A stretch of DNA of 64,000 bases. Source: Loxodes magnus. Taxonomy: Eukaryota; Ciliophora; Karyorelictea; Loxodida; Loxodidae. The notes below the pieces were generated by a model. The model was given only the letters and a program-made list of their open reading frames with translations, had not been told where the DNA came from and did not search any database. This document shows, one piece after another, positions 36,481 through 47,427 of this stretch. Numbering within the stretch: position 1 is the first letter of the stretch; each line of letters starts with the position of its first letter. The DNA is taken from positions 34,919 through 98,918 of the forward strand of contig CAMPDV010001709.1 in assembly GCA_946699065.1 (NCBI GenBank). Direction: 5' to 3'. The translations under genes and the position numbers were made by a program.

Positions 36481-37890
36481 TACTTCATTATATGGTTATA
36501 ATAAAGATTTATGTAGCTTTTTTCAATTTATGTGAAATAGAAGTCTATATAAATAAATTTAAGCTATATTTGAAGCTCATCTAGAAATCTATGTCCTTAT
36601 GCTATTTAAATAAAATAAGGATTTAGTTTTTTAATTAGTTGCTTGAGTTTCTGACAGATACTAAAATATTAATTAATTAAATTTGATTTCTATATTATAA
36701 GCTTTAAATCGTTATTTGAATGTATTCAATTACTACTAAATACATTTTCATATTTTATAATTGAAAATTCTTCCTGAATAGCTTTAAATAGAATATTTAA
36801 TTTATAAGTAATTTTATAGAACTTCATTGTAAATAATATTAAGATAAATAAGCAATTTGCAGTTTATTTTAGCTATTTATTTTGATCTATATAAGTTTAT
36901 AGATTCAATTTTAGCTTAATAGACCCAATATTAATACATTTTCTCTTTAATTTCAATATCAGATTTAACATCAAATTAGTATATCTTTAATAAACCTCCT
37001 ATCAAATTATCATCCTCTTATTTTTAATTAACTAAATCATACACTAAATTAATACAAACAATACATCAAAGCTAGAATCATTTTATAAAACTGTAAGATC
37101 TATTCAATAAATATAAAAGCGAGTGCATTGCTAAACTAATAACCACAGATACAATAAATCACTACTTTAGTAATTCATTAATCAATAGATTTATTTTCAA
37201 ACTTCCAAAACTTAAACTTATATTCTTCTTTGTATGCTCTAGTTATTATATACTCGCATCAAGACAAATACCTCAATAATAACCAAAAACTCTCTTCCTT
37301 ACTCAATTAAGAAATGCTTTTTTAATCAAATTATAAGTATAAACTTTATAAAAAGCTTAATAGCTCTTGGTATATTATAATTACCTAAGCTTTTCATTAT
37401 TTATTTTTCTTTTACCTTTAATACTTAAACAGCAGATTCAGAAGTTTTTTACAGAGATTATTTGGATATAATGTATACTGCACTCCTCTTAGCTATTTTT
37501 TTAAACGTAGTGCTTATGTTTAATTGATCAATTTGCTTTTTTCACTTCTATAAGTAAATTTTTTCTGGTTGATCTTTAGATCTACATTCATTGACTAATT
37601 TTAAAGGAATATGCTTTCGGTTAGCACTGCAAAATGGCTGAATTTTGTTTCTAATCATTCGATTCTAATATTTACTGAGTACTTATTTTAAATCTTTTAG
37701 TATGCGATTTCCCCTTCAAGCTCTTATACATTCTTAAAAGTTTAAAATTCTCCTATTACATAATTTTAGTTCTACAATAAATTTTGCTAGTCGTATCTTG
37801 ATTGGGATAGATCTTATTCAGAAGAGATTTTTGCGTAAAATGTTAGTTTTTTATATAGTAGGTAATGAAAGGATAAAAATAAGTGAATGA
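36480..37890 (+). CDS. Possible multi-pass membrane protein
   Basis: A plus frame ending at TGA 37888-37890. It contains hydrophobic stretches (LDIMYTALLLAIFLNVVLMF near 37466; ILFLIIRFQYLL near 37640) and TGA codons at Trp-like positions (FNWSICFF, SGWSLDL, NGWILFL). The upstream part is Gln/Asn/Ile-rich and may not belong to it. No family recognised and no start defined. Confidence 0.35.
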
Positions 37891-38439
37891 TAAATTTAGT
37901 TTATAAGGTAAATAGTAAATTTTAATTGATTATTGTATATAATATTTAATTATTTAATTTAATTTTAACTTAAATATATTTTCTAATGGATAGTTCGTTA
38001 ATCTCTTTAAATAAATGGTAAAACAGTTTTGCTTATAGCATAAAAATCTAAAGGGATAAGCATTATATTTAATTTAAGTTATATAGAAATAATAGCAAAA
38101 ATATAAGAAAATAAAATATTTTTCTTATATTTAAATGATTTAAAAGGATGTAAATATGTTTTAATAATAATATACTTATAAGTATAATTAATTAATTAAT
38201 ACTTTTATACTTAATTCTATTTAAACTAAGTCAGGATATTATTTTCCTTATATCAGATAATATAATTAAACTATTATAAAGTAAGTTATAAAATTATAAA
38301 TCAAAATAAAAATATATAATTTATTAAGAGTATCTGTTTAACTAATATTTTAAATTACCTAATTATTCTCTAGGTAAAATTACTTTTTTCCTTAAATATG
38401 AAATTCTACCTATTTTGTTTTTTAAAAATGAAAAATATA

Positions 38440-39235
38440 ATCAACCACGATAAAACTAAAGGTAGGTCTTTAATATTTAGATAATATATTCCAAGAACAT
38501 ACAGTTCTTTATTATCTGTAGCTATATCTAGTTAGTATAATTGAATCATATCGGGAAGTAGAGATAATACGATAAAGATATGGGACTTAACAACTGGCTA
38601 GTGTAAGAGTACTTTATAGGGACATACGAATCCTTTATTATCTGTAGCGATTTCAATAGACCAAAAAAGGAATCGTATCGGGAAGTTCTGAAGGTACGAT
38701 AATGATATGGAACTTAGCTTCTGGTTATTTAAAAATTTCTTTGTAAGGACACGAATGGTGTAAATTCTTTAGCGATATCAAGTGATTGGAATTGAATTTT
38801 ATTGGGAAGTTATGATAAATCGATCAATAAATGGGACTAGCTAACGTAAGGGTTCCTTGTGGGGATATACAGATTCTGTGTTTTCTGTAGCGATTTCAAG
38901 TGACCAGAACTGATCATATCAGGAATTATTGATAAGATAATAAATATATGGGGATCCACAATTAGACAGCTACTTCGAACTCTTCAAGGTCATTCAAATA
39001 ATGTATCAAGTATTCAATTTAGTAATGCTTCAAGTGTTTCAATTTCTGGATCATGTAAATATGGAACTTTTATATAGGTGAATGTATATAAACTCTTTAA
39101 GGCTAAAAAATGATCTAAATTCTATAGCATTGGGTAAGGACAAGAAATAAATAGTATCAGGAGGATATGATAATACTGTGAGAAAGTGGAAAATAATAAG
39201 TTGAGAGAAAGTAATAACTATTAAGACTTTTAATT
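38440..39235 (+). pseudogene. WD40-repeat protein, frameshifted
   Basis: At least four WD40 repeats: AISSQYNWIISGSRDNTIKI, then WDLTTGQCKSTLQGHT; later IVSGSSEGTIMIWNLASG; ISSDWNWILLGSYDKSINKW. A single-base change of frame is needed within repeats 2, 3 and 4, so the gene is broken unless tiny introns account for it. The Trp in three NW positions is TGA. WD40 propellers bind proteins and nothing shows a specific partner. It lies just before duplication copy B. Confidence 0.6.
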
Positions 39236-40383
39236 TTACAATTTAAGAAGTTTATTATTACTATTAGGTAAAGCATACTATGTATTTAATTACGTATAAA
39301 AGCTTTAGATTATATAAACCAATTAAAAATTAAGATATTTACGCATGGTAAAAAACAAAAAGACTTAAGAAACAACATGAGAATAGAAGTTTGACATTTT
39401 TAAACATAAACTTAAATAAAGTGATACTTCTGAATTAAATCAGAAGCTTCATTTAATAGGAATTTGATTAAAGTGAATTAATGATAAATTTGATAGTTTT
39501 AGGTTTATTAAATGATTATTAAAGATTTATCTCTTAAGCAATCTGCTTTAAAACTAGATTTGGTATGAAATATAAGGTTATTTTATTATTTGTTATGATT
39601 TAATTAAATATCTTGTACTTATTTTAAATAAATATAAAACATTTATTCTTCTTTATATAGAATACTAATTTAAGATCTTTTATTTTATTTTTTAACTAAT
39701 TTATTATTAACCTCTTTAACTATTCGTTAAGTTAAACTAATTATTTCAATTTTTTAATTTTATAACTTCTAAAATTACTTAATTAATATCTTAAAATAAA
39801 GATTTATTTTTTATAATACGACAAAATTAAATTTCTAAGAATAAAGAATCAACAAAATTAAAAAAAATAGACATAAGATGTTAGATTAAGATTTATAACT
39901 TTTATTAATTTCTGAGTTTTTATAATTTATGCTATTATAATAAAGTTTAAACTATTTTTATATTTAATTTTTATTAATTTATTAAAAATAGCTTTTTTAT
40001 ATTTGTTTTCTTATCATTATTTTTTATTATATATAATTAAAGCATTTATAAAGATATTTTTATTTATACATTTTTTTAATTTCTCTTTTTATTATAATCT
40101 TTTAATGCTTTTGTTTTACTCTAAGTATGAAAATTAATTCTTTAATAATTAAGCCTCCAATATTATTTAGTATGTCTTTTAATCAGTTTAAACAATACAA
40201 TTTAGTCTCTTTATTTTTTCTTTTATTTTGCTATATTTACAGCTACTTCATTATGTAGTTTTTTCCTCAGATTTCCTTTTTTTTGTTCTTAACTTGCATT
40301 ATTATGCTGTAAAGTGACTTGTTTTAATGTAAAATTAACATATATTATTGTTTTTTAAAGATCGTTTTAATAATGACATTATT

Positions 40384-40690
40384 TAATCTTAGAGAGTTCT
40401 CCGCTGTATTTCCAAGATATTGAAGAAAGTTTGTTTGAAAAGTATCTGACTTTATAATGGTTAGAAGTTTATAATTTTCTAATTTATATTCATTACTCAA
40501 TATATTATCTGTTTGCAAAAACTGATTGGCAGTATATCTGTTATAACTATTTAAATTTCATTCAGAAAAAGAAACATGATGAGAATTACTTTTCACAAAC
40601 ATTAAAAGTTAATACTTCAATGACTAAAAAAATTCACAAGCATCTTTTGGTAAAAAAAGCCTTTATAATAATTAAAATTTTCAAAAAATT
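40384..40690 (+). pseudogene. Coding-like remnant, copy B
   Basis: Open across its length: LFAKTDWQYICYNYLNFIQK, then KKKHDENYFSQTLKVN and KKIHKHLLVKKAF. Compared with copy A most changes keep the frame and chemistry, and it lacks the extra A. One site is TGG here and TAG in copy A. Function unknown. Confidence 0.4.
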
Positions 40691-41699
40691 TTTTAGTTAA
40701 AAAATTTAAATTTAAAGCTAAGTAACTTTTATATGCTATGAGATTAAATCTACACAGAATTAGTTCAAACTTAAAAAATCAACGTTATTTAAAATTTTGT
40801 CTTATAGATAAAAAAAGTAACCTTTTTTAGTAAAATTATAGAATAATTATTTTAAAATTAATATTTAAATTGTATTACTTTTAAAATTATTCAGATTATC
40901 TTTGTCTTAATTAGAAATTTAGAGTTAGTATTATCGCGCACTAAGCATAAATTTAAAATTATTTAAAATTAACGATTTAAATTTTCTAATAAGTAGATAT
41001 TAAATTATTATATTAGGATTTGAATTAATGAATATCAAAATAAATAATTTTCATATCTTCAATTAAAAATTAAATTATTTTCTCAAATTAAAAATTAAAC
41101 TTTTTAAACTTTTATTAGTTGATCAACAAACATTCAAAAGATCTAACTTGAAAGATTTTAATTTTTTTACTATTTAATATATTATTTTCTCTCATCTCTT
41201 TGTTAATAATTTATAATTAATTTATTTTATGAAGAAAAATAAATTTTTAATCATAATTTGCTATTTAGGAATTCTGAATTCATAAATATACATGAAAAAA
41301 ATTAAATATTTTCTAATTGTCTTTTTATTAAATTTATAATCCTTACCTATAATAAATATCAAAAATAGTTAAGTCAATAAATTCTTATATTAAAAAAGTA
41401 AAAATTGTATAAAATAAATCTATATTATAAATATTTTTATTTTAAATTTAGAGAGATGTAATTAAAAATTTATGTAGATAAAATGATTAACATTATTAAA
41501 ATATATCTAAATATATTTATTCTTTTTAATATATATCTCCTTAAAAATTTTTCCATCTTTAAAATTTCCTGAAATTAAAAAAAAGAAGTTTTAAAAATAT
41601 TTTTTAATTACTAACTTCTCTAATACTTTTTATCTAAAAATTTTATACTTCTAACGTTTTTATCTTTATAAGAATATTTTAAGCCTTAGCATTAAAATT

Positions 41700-43040
41700 T
41701 TAAAAATTTTTATCCCGTCCGAAAAATCTCTTGTAGTGTAAAACGCTGAGCAAAAAAACAAAATAAAAATTTTTCCATTTTATTTCGATGTTATAGTTAA
41801 AAAATAACTGATAGAGATTATTAAATAACTTTATTAGACATTTTATATTCAAATTGCCAAAATTTTTTCCAAAATTAAAAAAAATTATATTCAATGCTTA
41901 ATTACATTATGACTCCCCAAATTTTTTAACCCATAACCTTAAAAAATTTTCATTTTATAAATAATCGATTATTTAAATTAAAAAATATCCGATCTCTTTA
42001 AATCAAAACATTTTTTCTTATTCCGTCCGAAAAAACTCTTGTAGTATAAAACGCTGAGCAAAAAAACAAAAATAAATTTTCACGCTTTTTGACTGTAAAA
42101 ACATTTTTTACTTTTTAAATATTTATTTTCAAAATTAATCTTAAAAAATTTTTAAATTCTTGAAACCAAAAATATGCTTTGTTCTTAAAAATATTAACTC
42201 CAAACTAAAACGAAAAAAATTTTCGAATTTTTTTTGAAATTAAAAAATCTTAAAATTTTTTTTTCTTATTGCAGTTCTAAAAAAAAATTTAATTTAAAAA
42301 TTTTTTTTAATCCAACTTTTTATTCCCAATATTAATATAAACTCTCCACTAATTCCGTTTCTCCTTTCAAAATTTATCCATTCTCCTTCATATCCTTTAC
42401 TTAACAAACCTCACTCTTTAATAATTTAATCAACACTCCCATCCCTTATCCCTTTTTACACTTTTTTAGTTCCATTTCAAATTTTTTTGTCCTAACTTTC
42501 ACACTTTTGTTCCAACACAACTTTTCCCTATAGTGCAAAACGCTGAGCAAAAAAACATATATTTTATTTTCATTATTTTTATAACTCTTTTAAACCCTTT
42601 TCTACTTTTTCAATTCTTATTTTAAGAATTGTCTTAAAAAAATTATATGTTCTTAAATTCAAATAATATTCTTAAATTAAAAAAAAATACACTACTTAAT
42701 TAACAAAATTCTTTCTTTTCCTTTTTCAATTATCTAAAATCCAAAATTCTCAAACTAATTTTGTCTTATTCACAAACTCAAAATGTTTTTTTTATTTATA
42801 AAATTTTTTACTCTCCTCTCTTAAATTAAACAAAATATATAAACTCTCAACTAATTCCATTTCTCCCTTTTAACTAATCCATTCTTAATCTTATTAAAAC
42901 TTAAACTTAAAAAAACTCACTCTCTAATAAAATTCTATCAACATTACCATCCCTTTTTACTCTTTTATTAGTTATGCTTCAAATTTTTTTGTCCTAACTT
43001 TCACACTTTTCTTCCAACAGAAAAATTTTTTAGTGCAAAA
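41700..43040 (-). repeat. Four diverged tandem modules with a conserved block, copy B
   Basis: The blocks matching those of copy A lie at about 41736, 42044, 42533 and 43030. The core ACGCTGAGCAAAAAAACA is kept in the first three while the spacers have drifted, and the fourth is worn in both copies. Minus-strand translation of the first again gives FVFLLSVLHYKRFFGR. Confidence 0.5.
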
Positions 43041-43564
43041 CAATGAACAAAAACAAATATTTTATTTTCATTTTTTTCATTTTTTCCATTATTTTTAAAC
43101 ATTTAAAAACATTAATTTAACTATATAACTATTACATTTCCTTAAATTATTAAATGCATAATCTTTAAAATAATATGTAATAACTTTAAAATTATAAAAT
43201 TAAAATAATATAATAATTATAAAATTATAACATCAAATTAAAATTATAAATAATTACCTTCCTTCTTTTATAAACAAACATTTAACTTTTATTATCTAAA
43301 AAACAATCTACTCATTAAAAAAAAATACCTTAACACTCTAAATACTCTTTTCACTCTTTATAATATTTATATTCCCTAAATAGTATTTATACTCAAATAG
43401 TATTTATAACCGACTTTTATTTACTAACCATACACACACTAAATAGTATTTATAACCAACTTTATTTAAACTTATAACCAATCTTTCATATATAAATATA
43501 TAAATATATAAACTCATAAACATATAAACATATAAATATAATAATAATAATAATATACTTAAAG

Positions 43565-44368
43565 TTAGTAGAGTTTTGCATTCTCTGGAATTGCAACCAG
43601 TTCCTGCGGACAGTTTTTTTAACGTGGGTGTGATCCACGACCTTTTTATTAAGTGGAAGGTTACCACTGTAACCATTCAAGTGGTCTAGCAAAATGCTTT
43701 TATTTGTAGATCCCTGTTGGAGTTATTCATAGTTTATTGAGTTGTCTCCATGTTCTTTTCTGCTCTTATTCGTTTATTTTCTTTCATTATCAACAGTTTT
43801 TTAAAATATGATGATTTGATTTGCAACATCAACAAAGTTTGTATTATTGTCTTTATTTCGTTCTTTTTTATGATAATTTATTTTCTATATTTTCTAATCT
43901 TTTAATGAAACTTGTAGCAATCATTTCTTTTTCTGGATTCAATTCTGTTTTTAATTCTATTGGTATTTTTTCTATTTCCATTTTTGTGTCGTATTTAAAA
44001 TTTTATTATGATTAAGTTCAGAGTTATTCTTCCGTTATTAATTTGCTACAAATAAGTTATCTTCTAAGTATTAGTAATTCGTTGTTCTAATCTTCTATGT
44101 TACTCATTAGTTCCCGTATTTTTTCGCCTAAGTTGTAAGTTGTTTCTTCATAATTTGAGATTACTTTTTACATTTGGTCTAATTAAATTTAAAGTTTTTG
44201 ATTAGTTTCGTTTTTAGGTTAACTTATCTCTATTTATCCTACCATAGCTTTACCTTCTGAAGAAGAACTTGACTCCTCCTATTGTTATTATTTTTTCTAA
44301 ATTTCTTTTGCCGCTTTTCTCTTTAGGTTTCTAAGTTAATTTTTTGAGAGTCGAAGAGATTAATCCAT
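43565..44368 (-). CDS. Gag-like zinc-knuckle protein, copy 3
   Basis: ATG 44368 to TAA 43565-43567 is 268 codons in one frame. Order: basic N-terminus, Ser/Glu-rich segment, coiled coil (EELMSNIEDQNNELLILRRQ-like), KMEIEK, then the knuckle CWCCKSNHHILKNC with TGA as the first Trp (copy 1 has TGG at the same place), then ITPTGIYKQKHF, the counterpart of GKIYRKKF. It interrupts the AT-repeat zone of duplication copy B and is absent from copy A, so it inserted after the duplication or was lost from A. Confidence 0.65.
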
Positions 44369-44760
44369 TTTTACATATAAATATAAATATTATGTAATTA
44401 ATAAGAGTTATTATTAAGTATATCAGTTGTTCACTCTCACTTTTTGAAATCTGACTCCTTCATCACTACAATAATGAAATTATTACAACCTACATTCACA
44501 TTAACAAACTCACCCCCTTATTTCACAAAACATACACTCTATTACATTATCTTTAAACCATTTGTACCAACTTATATTAATTAAAACTTACCATCTATTT
44601 AATTAAAACGTAAAAAAACAAACTTACATACTAATTCTTACTCCAATTATTACATTCTAAAATAAATATATCTAAACCTAAAATACCTTTTTCTAATATT
44701 GATTAAAATATATATTACTTGAGTAAACTTATAAACATATGTCAAATTGTATATTACCAT

Positions 44761-45425
44761 CTAATCAGTAAATACTTACGTTCTATACAGTTAAGAATAT
44801 TAAAATAACTTACCTAAGTTAAGAATATTAAAATAACTTACAATCTATAAGTTAAGAATATTAAAATAACTTACCTTAGTTAAGAATATTAAAATGCTTA
44901 CATACTATAAGTTAAGAATATTTAAATGCTTACCTAAGTTAAGAATATTAAAATGCTTACTCTCTATAAGTAAATAATATTAAAATAACTTACCTAAGTT
45001 AAGAATATTAAAATAACTTACCTAAGTTAAGAATATTAAAATAACTTACCTAAGTTAAGAATATTAAAATAACTTACCTAAGTTAAGAATATTAAAATAA
45101 CTTACCTAAGTTAAGAATATTAAAATAACTTACCTAAGTTAAGAATATTAAAATAACTTACCTAAGTTAAGAATATTAAAATAACTTACCTAAGTTAAGA
45201 ATATTAAAATACTTACCTAAGTTAAGAATATTAAAATACTTACCTAAGGTAAGAATATTAAAATAACTTACCTCCTATAAGTTAAGAATATTAAAATAAC
45301 TTACCTAAGTTAAGAATATTAAAATGCTTACTTGCTATAAGTTAAGAATATTAAAATACTTACCTAAGTTAAGAATATTAAAATGACTTACCAACTATAA
45401 GTTAAGAAATATTAAAATGCCTTAC
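44761..45425 (-). repeat. Tandem array of intron-like units with 3-nt spacers, array B
   Basis: About two dozen minus-strand units of the form GTAAG...TTTTAATATT...CTTAAC...AG. Roughly ten central ones are near-identical 28-mers joined with no spacer. The other junctions carry TTG, CAA, GAG, AGA, TAT, ATT or AAC, always three bases. The final unit is again 19 nt, GTAAGTATTTACTGATTAG. The array follows the ubiquitin-like ORF of paralog 2 exactly as array A follows paralog 1. Confidence 0.85.
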
Positions 45426-45505
45426 CTATTTTAAAAATAAAAGTTTAGAAATGTAACGTACTTCCTTTAATTAGATTATTTACCATCTACATATATTATA
45501 AAAAA

Positions 45506-47290
45506 TTAACTCCATCTCATTTATAACTATTCTCCATCCATTATATTTAAAGATTGCATTGTCTAGTCGTAGACTAACTCTTTGCCATTCTTAGAGATAG
45601 CCAATGACCATTCGTATAAATTTGTTTATTTTTATATCATGTCACATAGCTATCAGATTTTAGTGTCTTGCTTAACCGCAAGCTTCACAGACTTATTATT
45701 CGGAGATACTATCGATATTTAAAATTCATATTTTAATAACTTTGCTCGTAACTCATACAACTAACTCGTTAACTATTTCCTTTCCTCCATTAAAATTTAT
45801 ATCTAGTTTGACAAATTAGATATCTCCTATTTCAAACTCTCTATCTACTAACCCAACTCATGATTTAATGAAATATTATTATTATTAGCCTTAGTAACCA
45901 CATTCAACTCATTCTCTCTCTAACTATTTTACTCACTCAATCTATTGATTTAAACCCTTAAATGATCATTGTCCTCTCTCTAAAGATCAAACTCATTCTA
46001 CAACTCTCTTATCCTTTGCTCTTTCTATTAATCTTGCTTTTCATACTACTACTATTAAAATATATTCCTCTAATCCTTCTCTTAAATAACCTACAACAAC
46101 TCACTTATTTGCAATTTATATTAAACACCCTCACTCGATAAACTATTTATTTACTCACTCAAACTCTTAGACTATTCCTCTAACTTATCTTTATATCCTT
46201 ATAACTCGAAACTTTTTTACTGCAAGATAGCATTCTACTACTAGATCAAACTCTTTATTTATAATTATTGATCCTCTATTGCTTTCTAGTTACGAGATAT
46301 TTATTCCCTCTAGTCAGTCAACACCATATCCTTATCTCTTATAACCTAAAGCAACTTTTATATTTATTCTTCACTTTCCTTTTGTACACTCTCATATGAT
46401 TTAGCCTACAACTATAACTCCTTTCATAAATGCTATATAGTTCTCTAAAAAGATTATTTCTATTCTCTAACTCGCAACTCCTATAGTGGCTGAATCTCCT
46501 TTATCATTTTCTCAAAGACCTAAACTTCCATATTCTTTAAACTAAGAATAGCCTTATACTTAGAATATTCTTACTCATCCTTTATTCACTTCTCTTACAA
46601 CTATACCTCCAACCTCTCTATCTCCACCTTCTTTATCTCACATTACTATATAGTAACCTATTACATTAGTCCAATACTCTCTAGTCTTTCAAATAGATTA
46701 TTTTAACCCATTTCCTACCTACACTATTCACCTTAGTCCTATACTCTTAACACCACCTCCTCACATGCTTACTCTAAACTTCTCTTGATTTTATCATAGA
46801 TCTACATTATATATTTTCTATTTAACTTATAATCCTCAGCCAACTACTTTTATCATTGACCCAAAACAGAAGAATATTGCTTCAACCTCTCCTTTATAAC
46901 ACTCAAAGTCATTTACATACGAACTTACATAATAGGAACGATCTCCTCTTGTCTAACACATTGATGATTCTTATGAGAATCCTATTAACATTTTTCACAT
47001 ATTAATGCACTGTCACTCAGACAATATAAAGCTAGAATCTCATTATGCTACTAACATATACTTAGTAAGTTTTATTTGGACTCCTCTTAAAGATGTAAAT
47101 CTAGTATTTCCAATTCTTCAATTGGTCTATCAGTGATGATGTTGTGCTTTCTACAGTTGAATATTTGCTAGAACTTATAGATGCCTTTCAAACATCTCTC
47201 ACAAAGAATACATCCACAATCCAACTTTCTAGGCTTTTTAAGCTCTTAGTTGAACTCTTCTTCACAAGCTTCACATTAAGATGCTTGCAT
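45506..47290 (-). CDS. RING / B-box / coiled-coil / ubiquitin-like domain protein, paralog 2 (TRIM-like)
   Basis: ATG 47290 to TAA 45506-45508 is 595 codons in one frame. Residues 6-50 form a RING: CEAC, then LDCGCILCERC, then CRKH. Residues ~77-109 form a B-box type 2: C-x2-H-x7-C-x7-C-x2-C-x4-H-x2-H (CQQHNEILALYC, LICEKCQQDSHKNH). A very long Gln/Glu-rich coiled coil fills ~120-500. The last ~75 residues are ubiquitin-like: FQISIVSPNNKSVKLAVKQD, SLAISKNGKEL, IMDGEQLQMRW. TGA reads as Trp at four sites, for example GQWQKQL and KIWQL. The end of the gene lies in duplication B; the RING and coiled coil are outside it and differ strongly from paralog 1. Probably an E3 ligase (inference). Confidence 0.85.
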
Positions 47291-47427
47291 TTTATTTTTT
47301 GAATAAACTAAAAATTAAAAGAAACTAAATTTATGGCTTAAGAGATACTTAGATATTAATAGTATTATTTTATTAACTTAATACTTAATAAATAGAAGAA
47401 TAATTACTATTAAAATTAAATTATAAA

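Larger units (their letters stand above)
39355..45722. repeat. Segmental duplication, copy B
   Basis: Direct-orientation counterpart of 10085-15645. It has the same order of coding-like remnant (40384-40680), conserved blocks, intron-like array and ubiquitin-like domain. It differs by insertion of a complete gag-like ORF (43565-44368) inside the AT-repeat zone and by an intron-like array about twice as long. Confidence 0.9.

Noticed and set aside
44761..45425. CRISPR-like array
   Set aside because: The spacers are 3 nt or absent, the host is a eukaryote, and the units carry GT...AG and branch-like signals. It is a tandem array, not repeats with spacers of useful length.
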